Part shown: piece by piece, positions 50,302-59,066 of the stretch
Position numbering within the stretch: position 1 is the first letter of the stretch
Layout: the number at the start of each line of letters is the position of its first letter
Assembly (NCBI RefSeq): GCF_026898115.1
Contig: NZ_CP114036.1
Location: 1,674,001-1,738,000, forward strand
From: Streptomyces sp. S465
Lineage (GTDB): Bacteria; Actinomycetota; Actinomycetes; Streptomycetales; Streptomycetaceae
Length of the DNA stretch: 64,000 nt
Reading direction: 5' to 3'
Notes under the pieces: model-generated
Told to the model about the DNA's origin: nothing
The model's input: only the letters and a program-made list of their open reading frames with translations
Databases searched by the model: none
Translations under genes and position numbers: made by a program

Positions 50302-52677
50302 TCATTGCTCCCGGATCAAGTCGGCGTACAGTCCCTCCGCCCCGACAAGGGTGTGATGCGTGCCGCGCTGCACGACCCGGCCGTGATCCAGTACCAGGAT
50401 CTCGTCACTGTCCCGGATCGTCGACAGCCGGTGGGCGATGATCACGCAAGCGCAGCCGAGCCGGCGGAGGTTGTCGTCGATGCGCTTCTCGGTCTCCGCG
50501 TCCAGGGCGCTCGTGGCCTCGTCGAGCACCATGACGCTGGGCCCGCGGACCAGTGCGCGGGCGATCTCCAGACGCTGCCGCTGGCCTCCGGAGAAGTTGG
50601 AGCCGCCCTCGGCGACGACGCTGCCGAGGGTGCCCGGCCGGGAGGCCACGACGTCGTAGACGGCCGCGGCGCGCAGAGCGGCGACGATCCTGTCGTCGGG
50701 GATGGAGGTGTCCCACAAGGTGACGTTCTCCCGGACCGTTCCCTCGAAGAGGAAGATGTCCTGGTCGACGAAGGCCACCGCGCTGCCGAGGGTGTCGCGG
50801 GCGTACTCCCGGCGTTCCCGGCCGTCGAAAAGGATCTGGCCGGACCACGGCTCGTACAGACCGGCGATGAGCCGGCTCACCGTGGACTTCCCGCTCCCCG
50901 AGCCGCCCACCAGCGCCACGCGCTGTCCGGGCCGCACGGTCAGGTCGAAGTCCCGCAGCAGCGGATCCCCCAGCGGGCTGTATCCGAAGGTGATACCGCG
51001 CAGCTCCACGCTCGCCACGCTGGTGGGCCGGCGGGAGGCCGGAGACGGCGAGGGGGCGGGCCGGTCCGGGGCGTGGCGCCGGGGCTCCCGCGGCGCCGGT
51101 GCCCGGCCGGGTCCGCCGTTCGGCGCGCCGGCCGGGCCGCTGCCGGGCGCCACGGCACCGAAGTCGGCGGCCAGCGGGAACCGTTCGATGTCCTTGAGCC
51201 GGTTGATGTCGGCGGCCACGTCCTGCACCCGCGGCCCCAGGTTGGTCAGCTGGGAGACCGGACGGCTGAAGTTCGTCACCAGCGTCTGGAAGGCGACCAG
51301 CAGACCGATGGAGATGGCCCCGTCGATCGCCTTGAGACCGCCGATCAGCAGGATGCAGCCGCTGTCCACCGCCGCCAGGAGCGGTGGTACGACGGCGAGC
51401 AGCGCGGTGGGCGTGCCGAGGACCTGCGATCCGGAGACCACCTTGGCCTGGAAGCCCGCCCAGCGCCCGAAGTAGTCGTTCTCGGTGCCTGACGCCTTCA
51501 TCGTCTCGATGAGCTGGAGGCCGTTGAACGACGCCGCTGTCAGCCGCGCCCGGTCCGCCCGGAGTTTGGACACCGCGTCGCTGCGGAGCCGTGACACCAG
51601 GCGCAGCACCACGATGTTCAGCAGGGCCACCCCGACGCCGATCACGGTCAACTCGGCATCGTAGGTCCACAGCAGGATCGCGTAGAACACCACGAGCAGC
51701 GCGCTGACCGCCGCGGTCGCCACGTCCCGGGACAGGATCTCGGCGACTCTGTCGTTGGAGGCGACCCGCTGGGAGATCTCGGCCGGGTTGCGCTGCGTGA
51801 AGAAGACCACCGGCAGGCGCAGCAGGTGCCGGACGACGCGGGCGGAACTGCGGATCGCCGTCGACGACTCCACCCGCAGCAGATGTGCCTGCTGAAGCAG
51901 GGTCAGCACGACGGTCAGCCCGGCGGCCACGCCCATCGCGCCGAGCAACGGTGTGATGAAGGAGTGATCGCCGTTGTTCAGTACCCGGTCGATGAAGGCC
52001 CGCGTGAACGCGGGAACCGCCACGCCGGGGATGATCAGCAGGATACTGGCCAGGAGCGCGAGCAGCAGGGCCCCACCGTTGCTGCTGTAGCGGGCGTACA
52101 GGTCCGAGAGGATGCGCGGGGGGCGTCCGCCGCGCTGGAAGTCCGGCCCGCGCTCGAAGGTGAGGACGATGCCGGTGAAGCTGTTGTCGAACTCCTCGAG
52201 GCTGACGGTGCGCTTGCCGGAGGCGGGGTCGTTGAGGTGGACCACCGGCCGTCCGAGCCGGGTGCCCATGCCCTCGTAGACCACGAAGTGGTTGAAATTC
52301 CAGAACAGGATCGTCGGCGGCCGCAGCGTGCGGAGTTTTTCCACCTCCATCTGCCGGCCTCTGGCCAGCAGGCCGTAGCTTCTGGCCGCTCGCAGCAGGT
52401 TCGACGCCTTGGCCCCGTCACGGGAGACGCCGCAGGCGGTCCGCAGCTCCTCCAGGGGGACGAACCGCCCGAAGTGGCCCAGCACCATGCTCAGTGAGGC
52501 CGCGCCGCATTCGACCGCCTCGAGCTGGATCACGGTCGGGGTACGGACGCGCATCCGCTTATCGGAGCGGCCCTCGCGCCGGCCGCGCCGCATCCCGTGG
52601 TGCGGCTGTTCGCTCGCCGCCTCGGAGTCGGCCTTCCGGCCCGGCGTGTGCTGTGGGGGAACGGATCGAGTCGTCAT
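50302..52677 (-). CDS. NHLP-type peptidase/permease/ATPase exporter (C39 peptidase)
   Basis: A 791-residue transporter that should cleave the leader after Gly-Gly and export the product. The C39 peptidase is residues 45-165: Cys57 in EAVECGAASLSMVLGHFG, His130 in WNFNHFVVYEG and Asp150 in VHLNDPASG give the complete catalytic triad. The membrane domain spans about 190-470 and an Arg/Pro-rich linker about 500-545. The ABC domain has Walker A VGGSGSGKST near 595, signature FSGGQRQRL and Walker B VMVLDEATSALD. The ATG at 52677 is preferred over one at 52692 because it forms an ATGA overlap with the HlyD gene. Confidence 0.93.
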   Translation of the reverse strand: MTTRSVPPQHTPGRKADSEAASEQPHHGMRRGRREGRSDKRMRVRTPTVIQLEAVECGAASLSMVLGHFGRFVPLEELRTACGVSRDGAKASNLLRAARSYGLLARGRQMEVEKLRTLRPPTILFWNFNHFVVYEGMGTRLGRPVVHLNDPASGKRTVSLEEFDNSFTGIVLTFERGPDFQRGGRPPRILSDLYARYSSNGGALLLALLASILLIIPGVAVPAFTRAFIDRVLNNGDHSFITPLLGAMGVAAGLTVVLTLLQQAHLLRVESSTAIRSSARVVRHLLRLPVVFFTQRNPAEISQRVASNDRVAEILSRDVATAAVSALLVVFYAILLWTYDAELTVIGVGVALLNIVVLRLVSRLRSDAVSKLRADRARLTAASFNGLQLIETMKASGTENDYFGRWAGFQAKVVSGSQVLGTPTALLAVVPPLLAAVDSGCILLIGGLKAIDGAISIGLLVAFQTLVTNFSRPVSQLTNLGPRVQDVAADINRLKDIERFPLAADFGAVAPGSGPAGAPNGGPGRAPAPREPRRHAPDRPAPSPSPASRRPTSVASVELRGITFGYSPLGDPLLRDFDLTVRPGQRVALVGGSGSGKSTVSRLIAGLYEPWSGQILFDGRERREYARDTLGSAVAFVDQDIFLFEGTVRENVTLWDTSIPDDRIVAALRAAAVYDVVASRPGTLGSVVAEGGSNFSGGQRQRLEIARALVRGPSVMVLDEATSALDAETEKRIDDNLRRLGCACVIIAHRLSTIRDSDEILVLDHGRVVQRGTHHTLVGAEGLYADLIREQ

Positions 52678-53489
52678 CGCGGCAGCAGCCAATCAATGGG
52701 GCGCTCACCGGGCAGCCGGCCGATGGCGCTGACCTGGGTCCACGAGTTGATGCGGAACGGCGGTCCGGACGTTGTGGTCCAGCGGTAACCGCTGGGCACG
52801 TCGGCGTCGCGGTCCGGGTCGACGGTGATCCGGATCGGTCCGCCTTGCTCCAGGAGTTGTGTGGCCAGCAGTTTGTTCCCGCCCAGGAAGTCCTGCACCT
52901 GCTGTTCGGTCTGGGGGAATTGGTCCATGGCGGTGACCCGGCCGCGCATCAGGCCGAACGCCTGCGCGGGAGCCGACGCCACGTCCATGTCCACCCTGTC
53001 GCCGATCTTCAGCAGGCCCGCCTTGTCCGCGGGGGCGAACAGGACGGCCACCATCCGGTCGTTCTCGCCGTCGGTGCGCTCCACCGTCATGAACGTCGCG
53101 CCCGCGGCGACGTACTGCCCGTTGCCGACCAGCAGGGCGATCGCCCGGCCGGAGAAGGGGGCCCGGACGGTCTTGGTGGCTCCTTCGGCGTCGACCAGGG
53201 ACAGCACCCGAGCGCCCTTGGTCACCACGTCCCCGGTGTCGACGAAGACGTTCGACACCGTCCCGCTCTGCGGACTTTCGACCTTGGACACCCCCAGTGG
53301 ATGGGTGAGGATGCCCGGCACGTTCACGCTCCGGGCCAGTTCGCCGTTGAAGGACCACACCAGGCCGCCCACGATGATCGCCCCCACGACCGCCAGCACC
53401 GCCCAGGCACGCGGCCGGGTCAGGCGCACCGGGCTGTCCAGGTCGTCGGGTTGGCGCAGGTTCTCCAGTGCCTTACGCCGGAACTCCAT
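52674..53489 (-). CDS. HlyD-family adaptor of the NHLP RiPP export system
   Basis: A 271-residue membrane-fusion-type protein with one helix (AWAVLAVVGAIIVGGLVWSF, residues 28-47) and a lipoyl/barrel-sandwich domain (VESPQSGTVSNVFVDTGDVVTKGARVLSLV, VRAPFSGRAIALLVGNGQYVAAGA). The overall form matches the short NHLM-type HlyD proteins that accompany the two ABC subunits. ATG at 53489 follows GGAGG and overlaps the end of the dehydrogenase gene by 17 bp, so the operon is tightly packed. Confidence 0.9.
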   Translation of the reverse strand: MEFRRKALENLRQPDDLDSPVRLTRPRAWAVLAVVGAIIVGGLVWSFNGELARSVNVPGILTHPLGVSKVESPQSGTVSNVFVDTGDVVTKGARVLSLVDAEGATKTVRAPFSGRAIALLVGNGQYVAAGATFMTVERTDGENDRMVAVLFAPADKAGLLKIGDRVDMDVASAPAQAFGLMRGRVTAMDQFPQTEQQVQDFLGGNKLLATQLLEQGGPIRITVDPDRDADVPSGYRWTTTSGPPFRINSWTQVSAIGRLPGERPIDWLLPR

Positions 53490-54963
53490 CGCCGCCCTCC
53501 TTCCCGAGGCTGCCGAGCAGGAACTCGCCGACGGTCGACTCGCTCTCCCAGGGCACCCCGGAGGCGGCGGCGAAGGCGTCGGAGTCGCCGCCGCCGAGCC
53601 CGCAGCCCGCGAGCCCCATCGCGGTGGCCACGCTGTACATCACCTGGTAGAGCACCCCCACGTGTTTGAGCACCAGGGCGTAACCCATCGAGGAGTACTT
53701 CCACATCACCCTCCCGAAGCGCGCCGTGATCAGCAGCGTCACCTGCGGCGGAGCGGACATCTGCGCGGTCGCGCGGGACATCTCGGCCAGGCGGGTCAGC
53801 GCCGGTCCGGGCTCGGCGACCAGCTCCAGCCGGTGTTCCTCGGGGTCGTAGTGGTACAGGCCCGGTGCCACACCGTCCACCTGGTGGATCAGCGGATAGA
53901 TCTCCAGCTCGTACGCCCGGCCGCCGGACGGGTAGGGCCGGTCGCCCAGTTCCTGCGAACCGTCGTCGTACCTGCCCCGGTTCCGTGCGCTCCGGTACAG
54001 GAACTCGCCCAGCTGCCCGGCCGTGAGCGGCGCCGCGCTGTCGTGCAGCCGTAACGACCGCCGGTCCTCCAGTACCTCGGTGAGGGTCCGGTCGCTCGTG
54101 CGCAGCGCCTGGAGGTCCGCCCGGGGCAGCTCCACCGAGCGGCCGTCGAAGGGCGGCCGGACCGAGGGCAGCGGCTCGGCGAAGCCCTTGGCCCAGTAGG
54201 TGCCGCCGTACGGCAGGTCGTGGCGTCCGACGCGGGTACGGCTGTGGAACCACAGCTCGTGCGGCGACCACTGCGCGAAGCGGAAGTCTTCCTCGGCGGC
54301 GCCGCTCCGCGGAACCAGAAAGCCGTGCCGGGCCAGGGCGCTCAGCAGCGCGGGGACCGCTTCCGGCCAGTCCACCGGGTAGGTCCGCGCGCCCGCGGGG
54401 TCGCGGGGGTCCCGCTGTGCGGGCAGCGCGGCCAGCAGACCGGCGAGCGCCGGATCGTGCAGTTCGGCGGCGACGTGCGCCAGCGGCGACTCCAGCACCA
54501 TGCCCGTGCCATCGGCGCGCAGCACGGCGAAGCGGGACATCCGCAGCTCGGCCGGGTCGCCGTCATGCTGGAGAACGGGCGGAACGGTGGGGCCGAGCGG
54601 GCGGAAGGTCAGCAGCGGCGCTCCCGCGACCTCCAGGGTGGCGGAGAGCCAGCCGCCCGCCCGCAGCCTCCGCAGCAGCGTGGGAATCTTGAGCATGCCC
54701 AGCTCGCCCTCGTGGCTCCGGACGACGTCCAGCAGCTCGTCGCTGCCGGTCTCTTGGGTGGCGAGCAGCTCCATGGCCGCCGTCAGTCCGGGTGACAGCG
54801 CACCCAGCGAGGTACCGCGCTGCCCGATGAGAATCTGGGTCGCGCCGCTGGGGACGGTGACGATCCGGGCGCCCGGGTGAAGCCGCAGGAGTTCACCGAC
54901 ACGCACCGGACCGGGGGCGGGTGGGGGGTTGCTGATGGCGCCGGAAGGATCGGGACCAGTCAT
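53473..54963 (-). CDS. SagB-type azoline dehydrogenase
   Basis: A 496-residue FMN nitroreductase-fold enzyme that oxidises thiazolines and oxazolines to azoles. The SagB domain covers about residues 270-480: TLTEVLEDRRSLRLHDSAAPLTAGQLGEFLYRSARN, SGGRAYELEIYPLIHQVDGVAPGLYHYDPEEHRLEL and GVLYQVMYSVATAMGLAGCGLGGGDSDAFA are characteristic. The N-terminal 250 residues form a winged-helix/docking region found in long SagB proteins. ATG at 54963 follows GGAG. It is second in the leftward operon after the cyclodehydratase, so aromatic thiazoles rather than thiazolines are the expected product. Confidence 0.93.
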   Translation of the reverse strand: MTGPDPSGAISNPPPAPGPVRVGELLRLHPGARIVTVPSGATQILIGQRGTSLGALSPGLTAAMELLATQETGSDELLDVVRSHEGELGMLKIPTLLRRLRAGGWLSATLEVAGAPLLTFRPLGPTVPPVLQHDGDPAELRMSRFAVLRADGTGMVLESPLAHVAAELHDPALAGLLAALPAQRDPRDPAGARTYPVDWPEAVPALLSALARHGFLVPRSGAAEEDFRFAQWSPHELWFHSRTRVGRHDLPYGGTYWAKGFAEPLPSVRPPFDGRSVELPRADLQALRTSDRTLTEVLEDRRSLRLHDSAAPLTAGQLGEFLYRSARNRGRYDDGSQELGDRPYPSGGRAYELEIYPLIHQVDGVAPGLYHYDPEEHRLELVAEPGPALTRLAEMSRATAQMSAPPQVTLLITARFGRVMWKYSSMGYALVLKHVGVLYQVMYSVATAMGLAGCGLGGGDSDAFAAASGVPWESESTVGEFLLGSLGKEGGDGVPA

Positions 54964-55031
54964 GTCATCTCCAGGGAGACCGCGGTGGGGAAAGCCCTGA
55001 CACGGGGCGAGGACGTGCTTGTGGGGGCGGG

Positions 55032-57323
55032 TCAGAAGAAGACGCTTCGCGGGTTCATCCGGTCCTCGGCGGTTGCCGCGGACAGCCAGCCCAGTTCCAC
55101 TGGTACGGAGTAGAGCCGGCCCGGACCCAGCCGGCGCCAGAAGTGGCGCATGCCCGGGACCATGACCTTGGCGACCTTCAGCTCCAGGTCGGGCAGGCTC
55201 TGGTCGAGGACGATCACTTCGAGGCCCGCCTTGCGCACCCGCTCGACCCCGCCCCGGATGTCCGTGGCCAGGTCACCGGAGAACAGGCCGGAGTAGCTGC
55301 CGGCCGAGGTGGTGGGGAGGTTCGGGGCCGGCACGACCCAGGGGTCCTGGGCGGCCGTCACCTGCTGGAGCCATGCGAGCGTGTCCGGGTCGTCCTCCCA
55401 GTAGTCGGTGGACCCGTCCGCCTTGCGGTTGATCACCGCCGGCAGGAACTGGTTGACCTCGGTCAGGGCCCGCAGGACGGCGATCCGCACGTCCAGGTGC
55501 GCCCCGAATCCCAGCAGCACGTCCTCCACCGGGTGGTCGATCCGGCGCGAGACCGCGGCGAAGGTGGGGATGCCCAGGTCGGTGGTGATGTCCACCGCCT
55601 CCAGGCTGCGGTTCATGCCGGCGTAGAACTCACGGAGGGTGTCGATGTACGGCTCGTGCAGGCTGTCGAGATCGAAGCCGGGCCGCAGCGCGCGGTTGTA
55701 CCACCACAGGCCGACCGCGTCGCGCTCGCAGAGTTCGTAGAACGCCTGGAGGATCGCCTCTTCGAGGGTGTTCCCGGCGGCGTTGCCGTTGCCGTCGCTG
55801 AAACAGTAGAAGTGGTCCACCAGGTCGGGGTGGCCGAACCAGGCGTATCCCGCCGGCACCAGTCGCTCCCGGTCGTGCGTCAGCGACCACGCCGCCGTCC
55901 AGTCGATCTCGCGGCCGGTGTCGAACGGTTCCGGCACGATGTGCAGCCGGCCCGCGCCGTTGTGGTTCCATTCCTCCCGGCCGGCGTACTGGGCCTCGGA
56001 GTACAGCAGCAGGTCGCCTGCGTGCACCGCCAGGTCGGGACCGAGCGCGTCGAAGCTGGCCCGGCGGGTGGGGCGGTCGTCGCGCCATACTCCCGAGTAC
56101 CGTTCGATGGCCTCGCACATTCCGCTGACCCGGGCCTGGATGTCGGTGCGGCCCTTGCCGCCGCTCTGGCCGCGCAGGTTGCGGCGCAGCATGGCGAGGT
56201 TGTCGCCGGGCATCGCGAAGTTGTGGCCGGCCGAGTAGCTGTAGGTGACGCCGTTGTCGACGTCATTGAGCAGCCGCAGCGAGCTGACGGCGCCGGTCAG
56301 CCGGCTGATGTGCTTCTGCAGCCGCTTGTAGGTGTCGTCGGGGCGCATCGTCCGGTGCCCGCCGTCCGCGCTGAACCGCACGGCCTGCTCGGTCAGTTCG
56401 ATCCGGGGGTCGATGTGCAGGACCGAGGGGTCTCCGCAGCCGGGACACTGCGGCTGCCGGATCAGCTGGTGGCGTTCGGTCCGCATGGTCGGGACATGCA
56501 CCGAGATCAGGACTCCCCGGTAGTCGGCCGCCTCCGCCCCGATGATGCCGGCCACGGCGCCGACGACCATCTGTGCCGCAAGCCCTCCCGACCAGGGGGA
56601 GGCCGCCACAGAGGTGAGGATCGGAGCGTCGTCGCCCCGCTTGCGCTTGAGGTACGCCTCCACCTGCCGATTGCCTTCCAGCCGCCGGGCCAGGCACTGC
56701 CAGCATCCGGTGACGTCCGGCACCAGGTAGGGGCCGGTCCAGACATCGGCGCCGGTGGGCTTGGCCAGCAGCCAGGGGATGCCGGCCCCGCGCAGGCGGG
56801 CGTCGACGGCGGTGAGTTCGGGGTTGCCGTAGTCGTCGGCGAGCACGACGGCCAGGGTCGGAGCGGTGGCACCGGCCGCGGCGGCGGTGACCGGCCGTAC
56901 CTCGATGCCGGTCGTCCGCAGCGCGGCCACCACCTCCGCCTCGTCCACCGCACCCACCGAGGTGATCTCCACCTGGGCCTCGTCCAGCCGCCGGGTGGCC
57001 TCGGCGGCGTCCACGCCCTGGGCCTCCCAGAAGGCCACCGAGGCACGGTCGGTCCCGACAGGGCCCTCGGCGAGGTGGTGGAAGCGCTGGAACTTGCTGA
57101 TGGCGAAGACGACTTCACCCAGGGTGAACCGGTCGGAGAGCTTCAGGGCTATCTCGGCGATCGTGTGGGTCCCGTCCAGGAAGGGCACCACCTCGGCGAC
57201 CGCCTTGCCCTGCACCAGATAGTGGCCTTCCTCCGACACCAGGAAGACCCGATCCGGACTGACGACCTGCGGGACAAGGTGTGCCTTAAAGCGAGGCAGA
57301 TCCACGGCGCCCTCCAAAGACAT
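55032..57323 (-). CDS. TOMM cyclodehydratase: leader-binding, E1-like and YcaO domains fused
   Basis: A 763-residue fusion that converts Cys/Ser/Thr of the precursor to azolines using ATP. Residues 1-90 form a winged-helix leader-recognition element (LPRFKAHLVPQVV, VFLVSEEGHYLVQGKAV). Residues 90-300 are the E1/ocin-ThiF-like part with a zinc-type tetrad, C207-x2-C210 and C293-x2-C296. The YcaO domain (about 325-763) has the ATP-binding GMCEAIERYSG, EEAILQAFYELCERDA and LTEVNQF motifs. The C terminus is NPRSVFF rather than the PxPxP of SagD-type YcaOs. Start: ATG at 57323, with a GTG at 57341 as alternative; neither has a strong ribosome site. Confidence 0.93.
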   Translation of the reverse strand: MSLEGAVDLPRFKAHLVPQVVSPDRVFLVSEEGHYLVQGKAVAEVVPFLDGTHTIAEIALKLSDRFTLGEVVFAISKFQRFHHLAEGPVGTDRASVAFWEAQGVDAAEATRRLDEAQVEITSVGAVDEAEVVAALRTTGIEVRPVTAAAAGATAPTLAVVLADDYGNPELTAVDARLRGAGIPWLLAKPTGADVWTGPYLVPDVTGCWQCLARRLEGNRQVEAYLKRKRGDDAPILTSVAASPWSGGLAAQMVVGAVAGIIGAEAADYRGVLISVHVPTMRTERHQLIRQPQCPGCGDPSVLHIDPRIELTEQAVRFSADGGHRTMRPDDTYKRLQKHISRLTGAVSSLRLLNDVDNGVTYSYSAGHNFAMPGDNLAMLRRNLRGQSGGKGRTDIQARVSGMCEAIERYSGVWRDDRPTRRASFDALGPDLAVHAGDLLLYSEAQYAGREEWNHNGAGRLHIVPEPFDTGREIDWTAAWSLTHDRERLVPAGYAWFGHPDLVDHFYCFSDGNGNAAGNTLEEAILQAFYELCERDAVGLWWYNRALRPGFDLDSLHEPYIDTLREFYAGMNRSLEAVDITTDLGIPTFAAVSRRIDHPVEDVLLGFGAHLDVRIAVLRALTEVNQFLPAVINRKADGSTDYWEDDPDTLAWLQQVTAAQDPWVVPAPNLPTTSAGSYSGLFSGDLATDIRGGVERVRKAGLEVIVLDQSLPDLELKVAKVMVPGMRHFWRRLGPGRLYSVPVELGWLSAATAEDRMNPRSVFF

Positions 57324-57664
57324 CTCGACGTGGTCCGACACTTTATTACCCGTCGGGACAGGTAAAGCAAGGAATTCAGGACGACCGTCGGCTATTCTTT
57401 CGGCGCTCCTCGGCTGCCTCTGCCGGGTGGCTTTCTTATCCGTAGGGGGGCCTCTCCCTATCCCTATGAGTCCCTCACCTCCGACCGCCCTGAGCTGCGA
57501 TAACACTATGGGTCGGCGGGTTCCGCGGATACCGGTGAGGCCGCAAAAAGATGGAACCACAAGGGAAAAGACCGCAGTTGACTGGGCGGTGGTCGGCTCT
57601 GAATGATTTCCGCATCCACCCGAATCCGGCTCGGCCCGGAATCGACAAGCGATAAGGGGGGCCC
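57324..57664. promoter_or_regulatory. Divergent control region of the RiPP cluster
   Basis: These 341 bases lie between the leftward biosynthetic operon and the rightward precursor 1. They must hold both promoters and are AT-richer than the surroundings. TTGACT at 57578-57583 with a 17-18 base spacer to GAATGAT (57601-57607) is the best precursor promoter, giving a leader of about 50 bases. No ORF was supported. Confidence 0.55.
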
Positions 57665-58027
57665 ATGGAACCCAGGGAGAGGTCGGCATTCGTCAGCTCT
57701 TACACCAAGGTGCTGACGGCTGCCTGGTCCAACGACGCATACGTGACGCGACTGGAGACGGACCCGCGCGCCGCACTGGCCGAGCAGGGCCTGGAACTGC
57801 CGGCCAACGCGAGCGTACGCATCGTCCGGAACATCGGGGGCGACCCCGACCTGGAAGCCCAGGTGGCCCTCTGGGAAGCCGGCAAGACCAGCGGTGTCTA
57901 CGAACTGAGGGTACCGAGCTCACCCCAGATCGAGGACCGCGAACTGTCCGAGGCCGACCTGGAGGCCGTAGCGGGCGGCGACAACACCTACTGCTGCTGC
58001 TGTTCTCCCTGCTGCTGCTGCACCTGA
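57665..58027 (+). CDS. TOMM RiPP precursor 1, NHLP leader with CCCCSPCCCC core
   Basis: A 120-residue precursor. The leader resembles nitrile hydratase alpha subunits: SYTKVLTAAWSNDAYVTRL, DPRAALAEQGLELPANASVRIVRN. It ends in LSEADLEAVAGG (Gly104-Gly105), the C39 cleavage site. The core is DNTYCCCCSPCCCCT (residues 106-120): two blocks of four Cys (110-113, 116-119) around Ser-Pro, with Thr at the end. Ten of the last eleven residues could cyclise. ATG at 57665 follows AAGGGGG. It is the first gene of the rightward arm and is nearly identical to precursor 2. Confidence 0.93.
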   Translation: MEPRERSAFVSSYTKVLTAAWSNDAYVTRLETDPRAALAEQGLELPANASVRIVRNIGGDPDLEAQVALWEAGKTSGVYELRVPSSPQIEDRELSEADLEAVAGGDNTYCCCCSPCCCCT

Positions 58028-58097
58028 CACAGGTACGGCGGCGCGGCGCCCCTCGCCCTCAGCCCTCGATCACGCTCTGAATCCCAAGGTGGTGCAG

Positions 58098-59066
58098 ATG
58101 CCCGGACCGGAAGTCATCGGGGTGTCCGGACTGCGCAAGTCCTACGGAGCCGTACCCGTGCTGCACGGGGTCGACCTCCATGTGCGACGCGGCGAGATCT
58201 TCGCTCTGCTCGGCCCGAACGGCGCGGGGAAGACCACCACGCAGGAGATCCTCACGGGCTTCAGCAGCCGCGGCGCCGGGTCGGTCAGCGTCCTCGGCCA
58301 GGACCCCGTCGGCGCCGGGCCCCGGTGGCGCGCCCGCATCGGCATCGTCCCCCAGGATGTGGGTTCCTTCGACGAGCTCACGGTCAAGGAGGTCGTCTCC
58401 CACTTCGCCTCCCTGTACCCCGACCCCTTCCCCGTCGACAGCGTGATCGAGCGGACGGGGCTCGGCGAGAAGGCGAACGAACGCACCGCTCGGCTCTCCG
58501 GTGGTCAGCAGCGCCGCCTGGACATCGCGCTCGGCATCGTCGGACGCCCCGAACTGGTCTTCCTCGACGAACCCACCACGGGACTGGATCCACAGGCCCG
58601 GCGCGTCACCTGGGACCTGATCCGGACGCTGGCCACGAACGGCACCACAGTGATGCTCACCACCCACTACCTCGACGAAGTCGAGGTGCTCTGCGACCGG
58701 GTCGCCATCCTGCTGCGCGGGAAGGTCGCCGCGGAGGGCGCGCCCAAGGACATCGGCGGGCGCGCCGACGGTGAGGCCGTCATCGAGTTCCACGCCGGAG
58801 GCGCGCTGCGCGGGGCGGGCCTGCCGCCCGTTCAGCAGCCCGGGGCGCCTCCGCTCGGACGGGCGGAGGGCCAGGTCCGGATCAGCACGGACGCACCGGC
58901 CGCGACGCTGCGCGTCCTGCTCGACTGGGCGGCCCGGCTCGGGAGCGACGACCTCCCGGGACTGACCGTCACCAGGCCCACGCTGGAGGACGTCTACCTC
59001 CGGATGATCGCATCGGCCGACGCGACGACCGCGGCGCCTAAGTCCCGGCGGGAGAACACCGGATGA
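58098..59066 (+). CDS. ABC-2 type exporter ATPase (probable self-resistance)
   Basis: A 322-residue drug-type ABC ATPase. Walker A LLGPNGAGKTTTQEIL, Q-loop GIVPQDVGS, signature RLSGGQQRRLDIALGI, Walker B LVFLDEPTTGLDPQARR, and the switch His in TTHYLDE are all intact; the C-terminal extension (about 230-322) is as in DrrA-like proteins. The ATG at 58098 is preferred over GTGs at 58089/58092 because AAGGTGG precedes it. It overlaps the permease gene by 4 bp and sits between the two precursors, suggesting export of the finished compound or immunity. Confidence 0.92.
   Translation: MPGPEVIGVSGLRKSYGAVPVLHGVDLHVRRGEIFALLGPNGAGKTTTQEILTGFSSRGAGSVSVLGQDPVGAGPRWRARIGIVPQDVGSFDELTVKEVVSHFASLYPDPFPVDSVIERTGLGEKANERTARLSGGQQRRLDIALGIVGRPELVFLDEPTTGLDPQARRVTWDLIRTLATNGTTVMLTTHYLDEVEVLCDRVAILLRGKVAAEGAPKDIGGRADGEAVIEFHAGGALRGAGLPPVQQPGAPPLGRAEGQVRISTDAPAATLRVLLDWAARLGSDDLPGLTVTRPTLEDVYLRMIASADATTAAPKSRRENTG

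Noticed and set aside
57991..58024. TGC-rich stretch at the precursor 3' end considered as a simple microsatellite
   Set aside because: It is in frame, follows a Gly-Gly leader site, is present in two copies with silent changes and is embedded in a TOMM gene set, so it is the peptide core.
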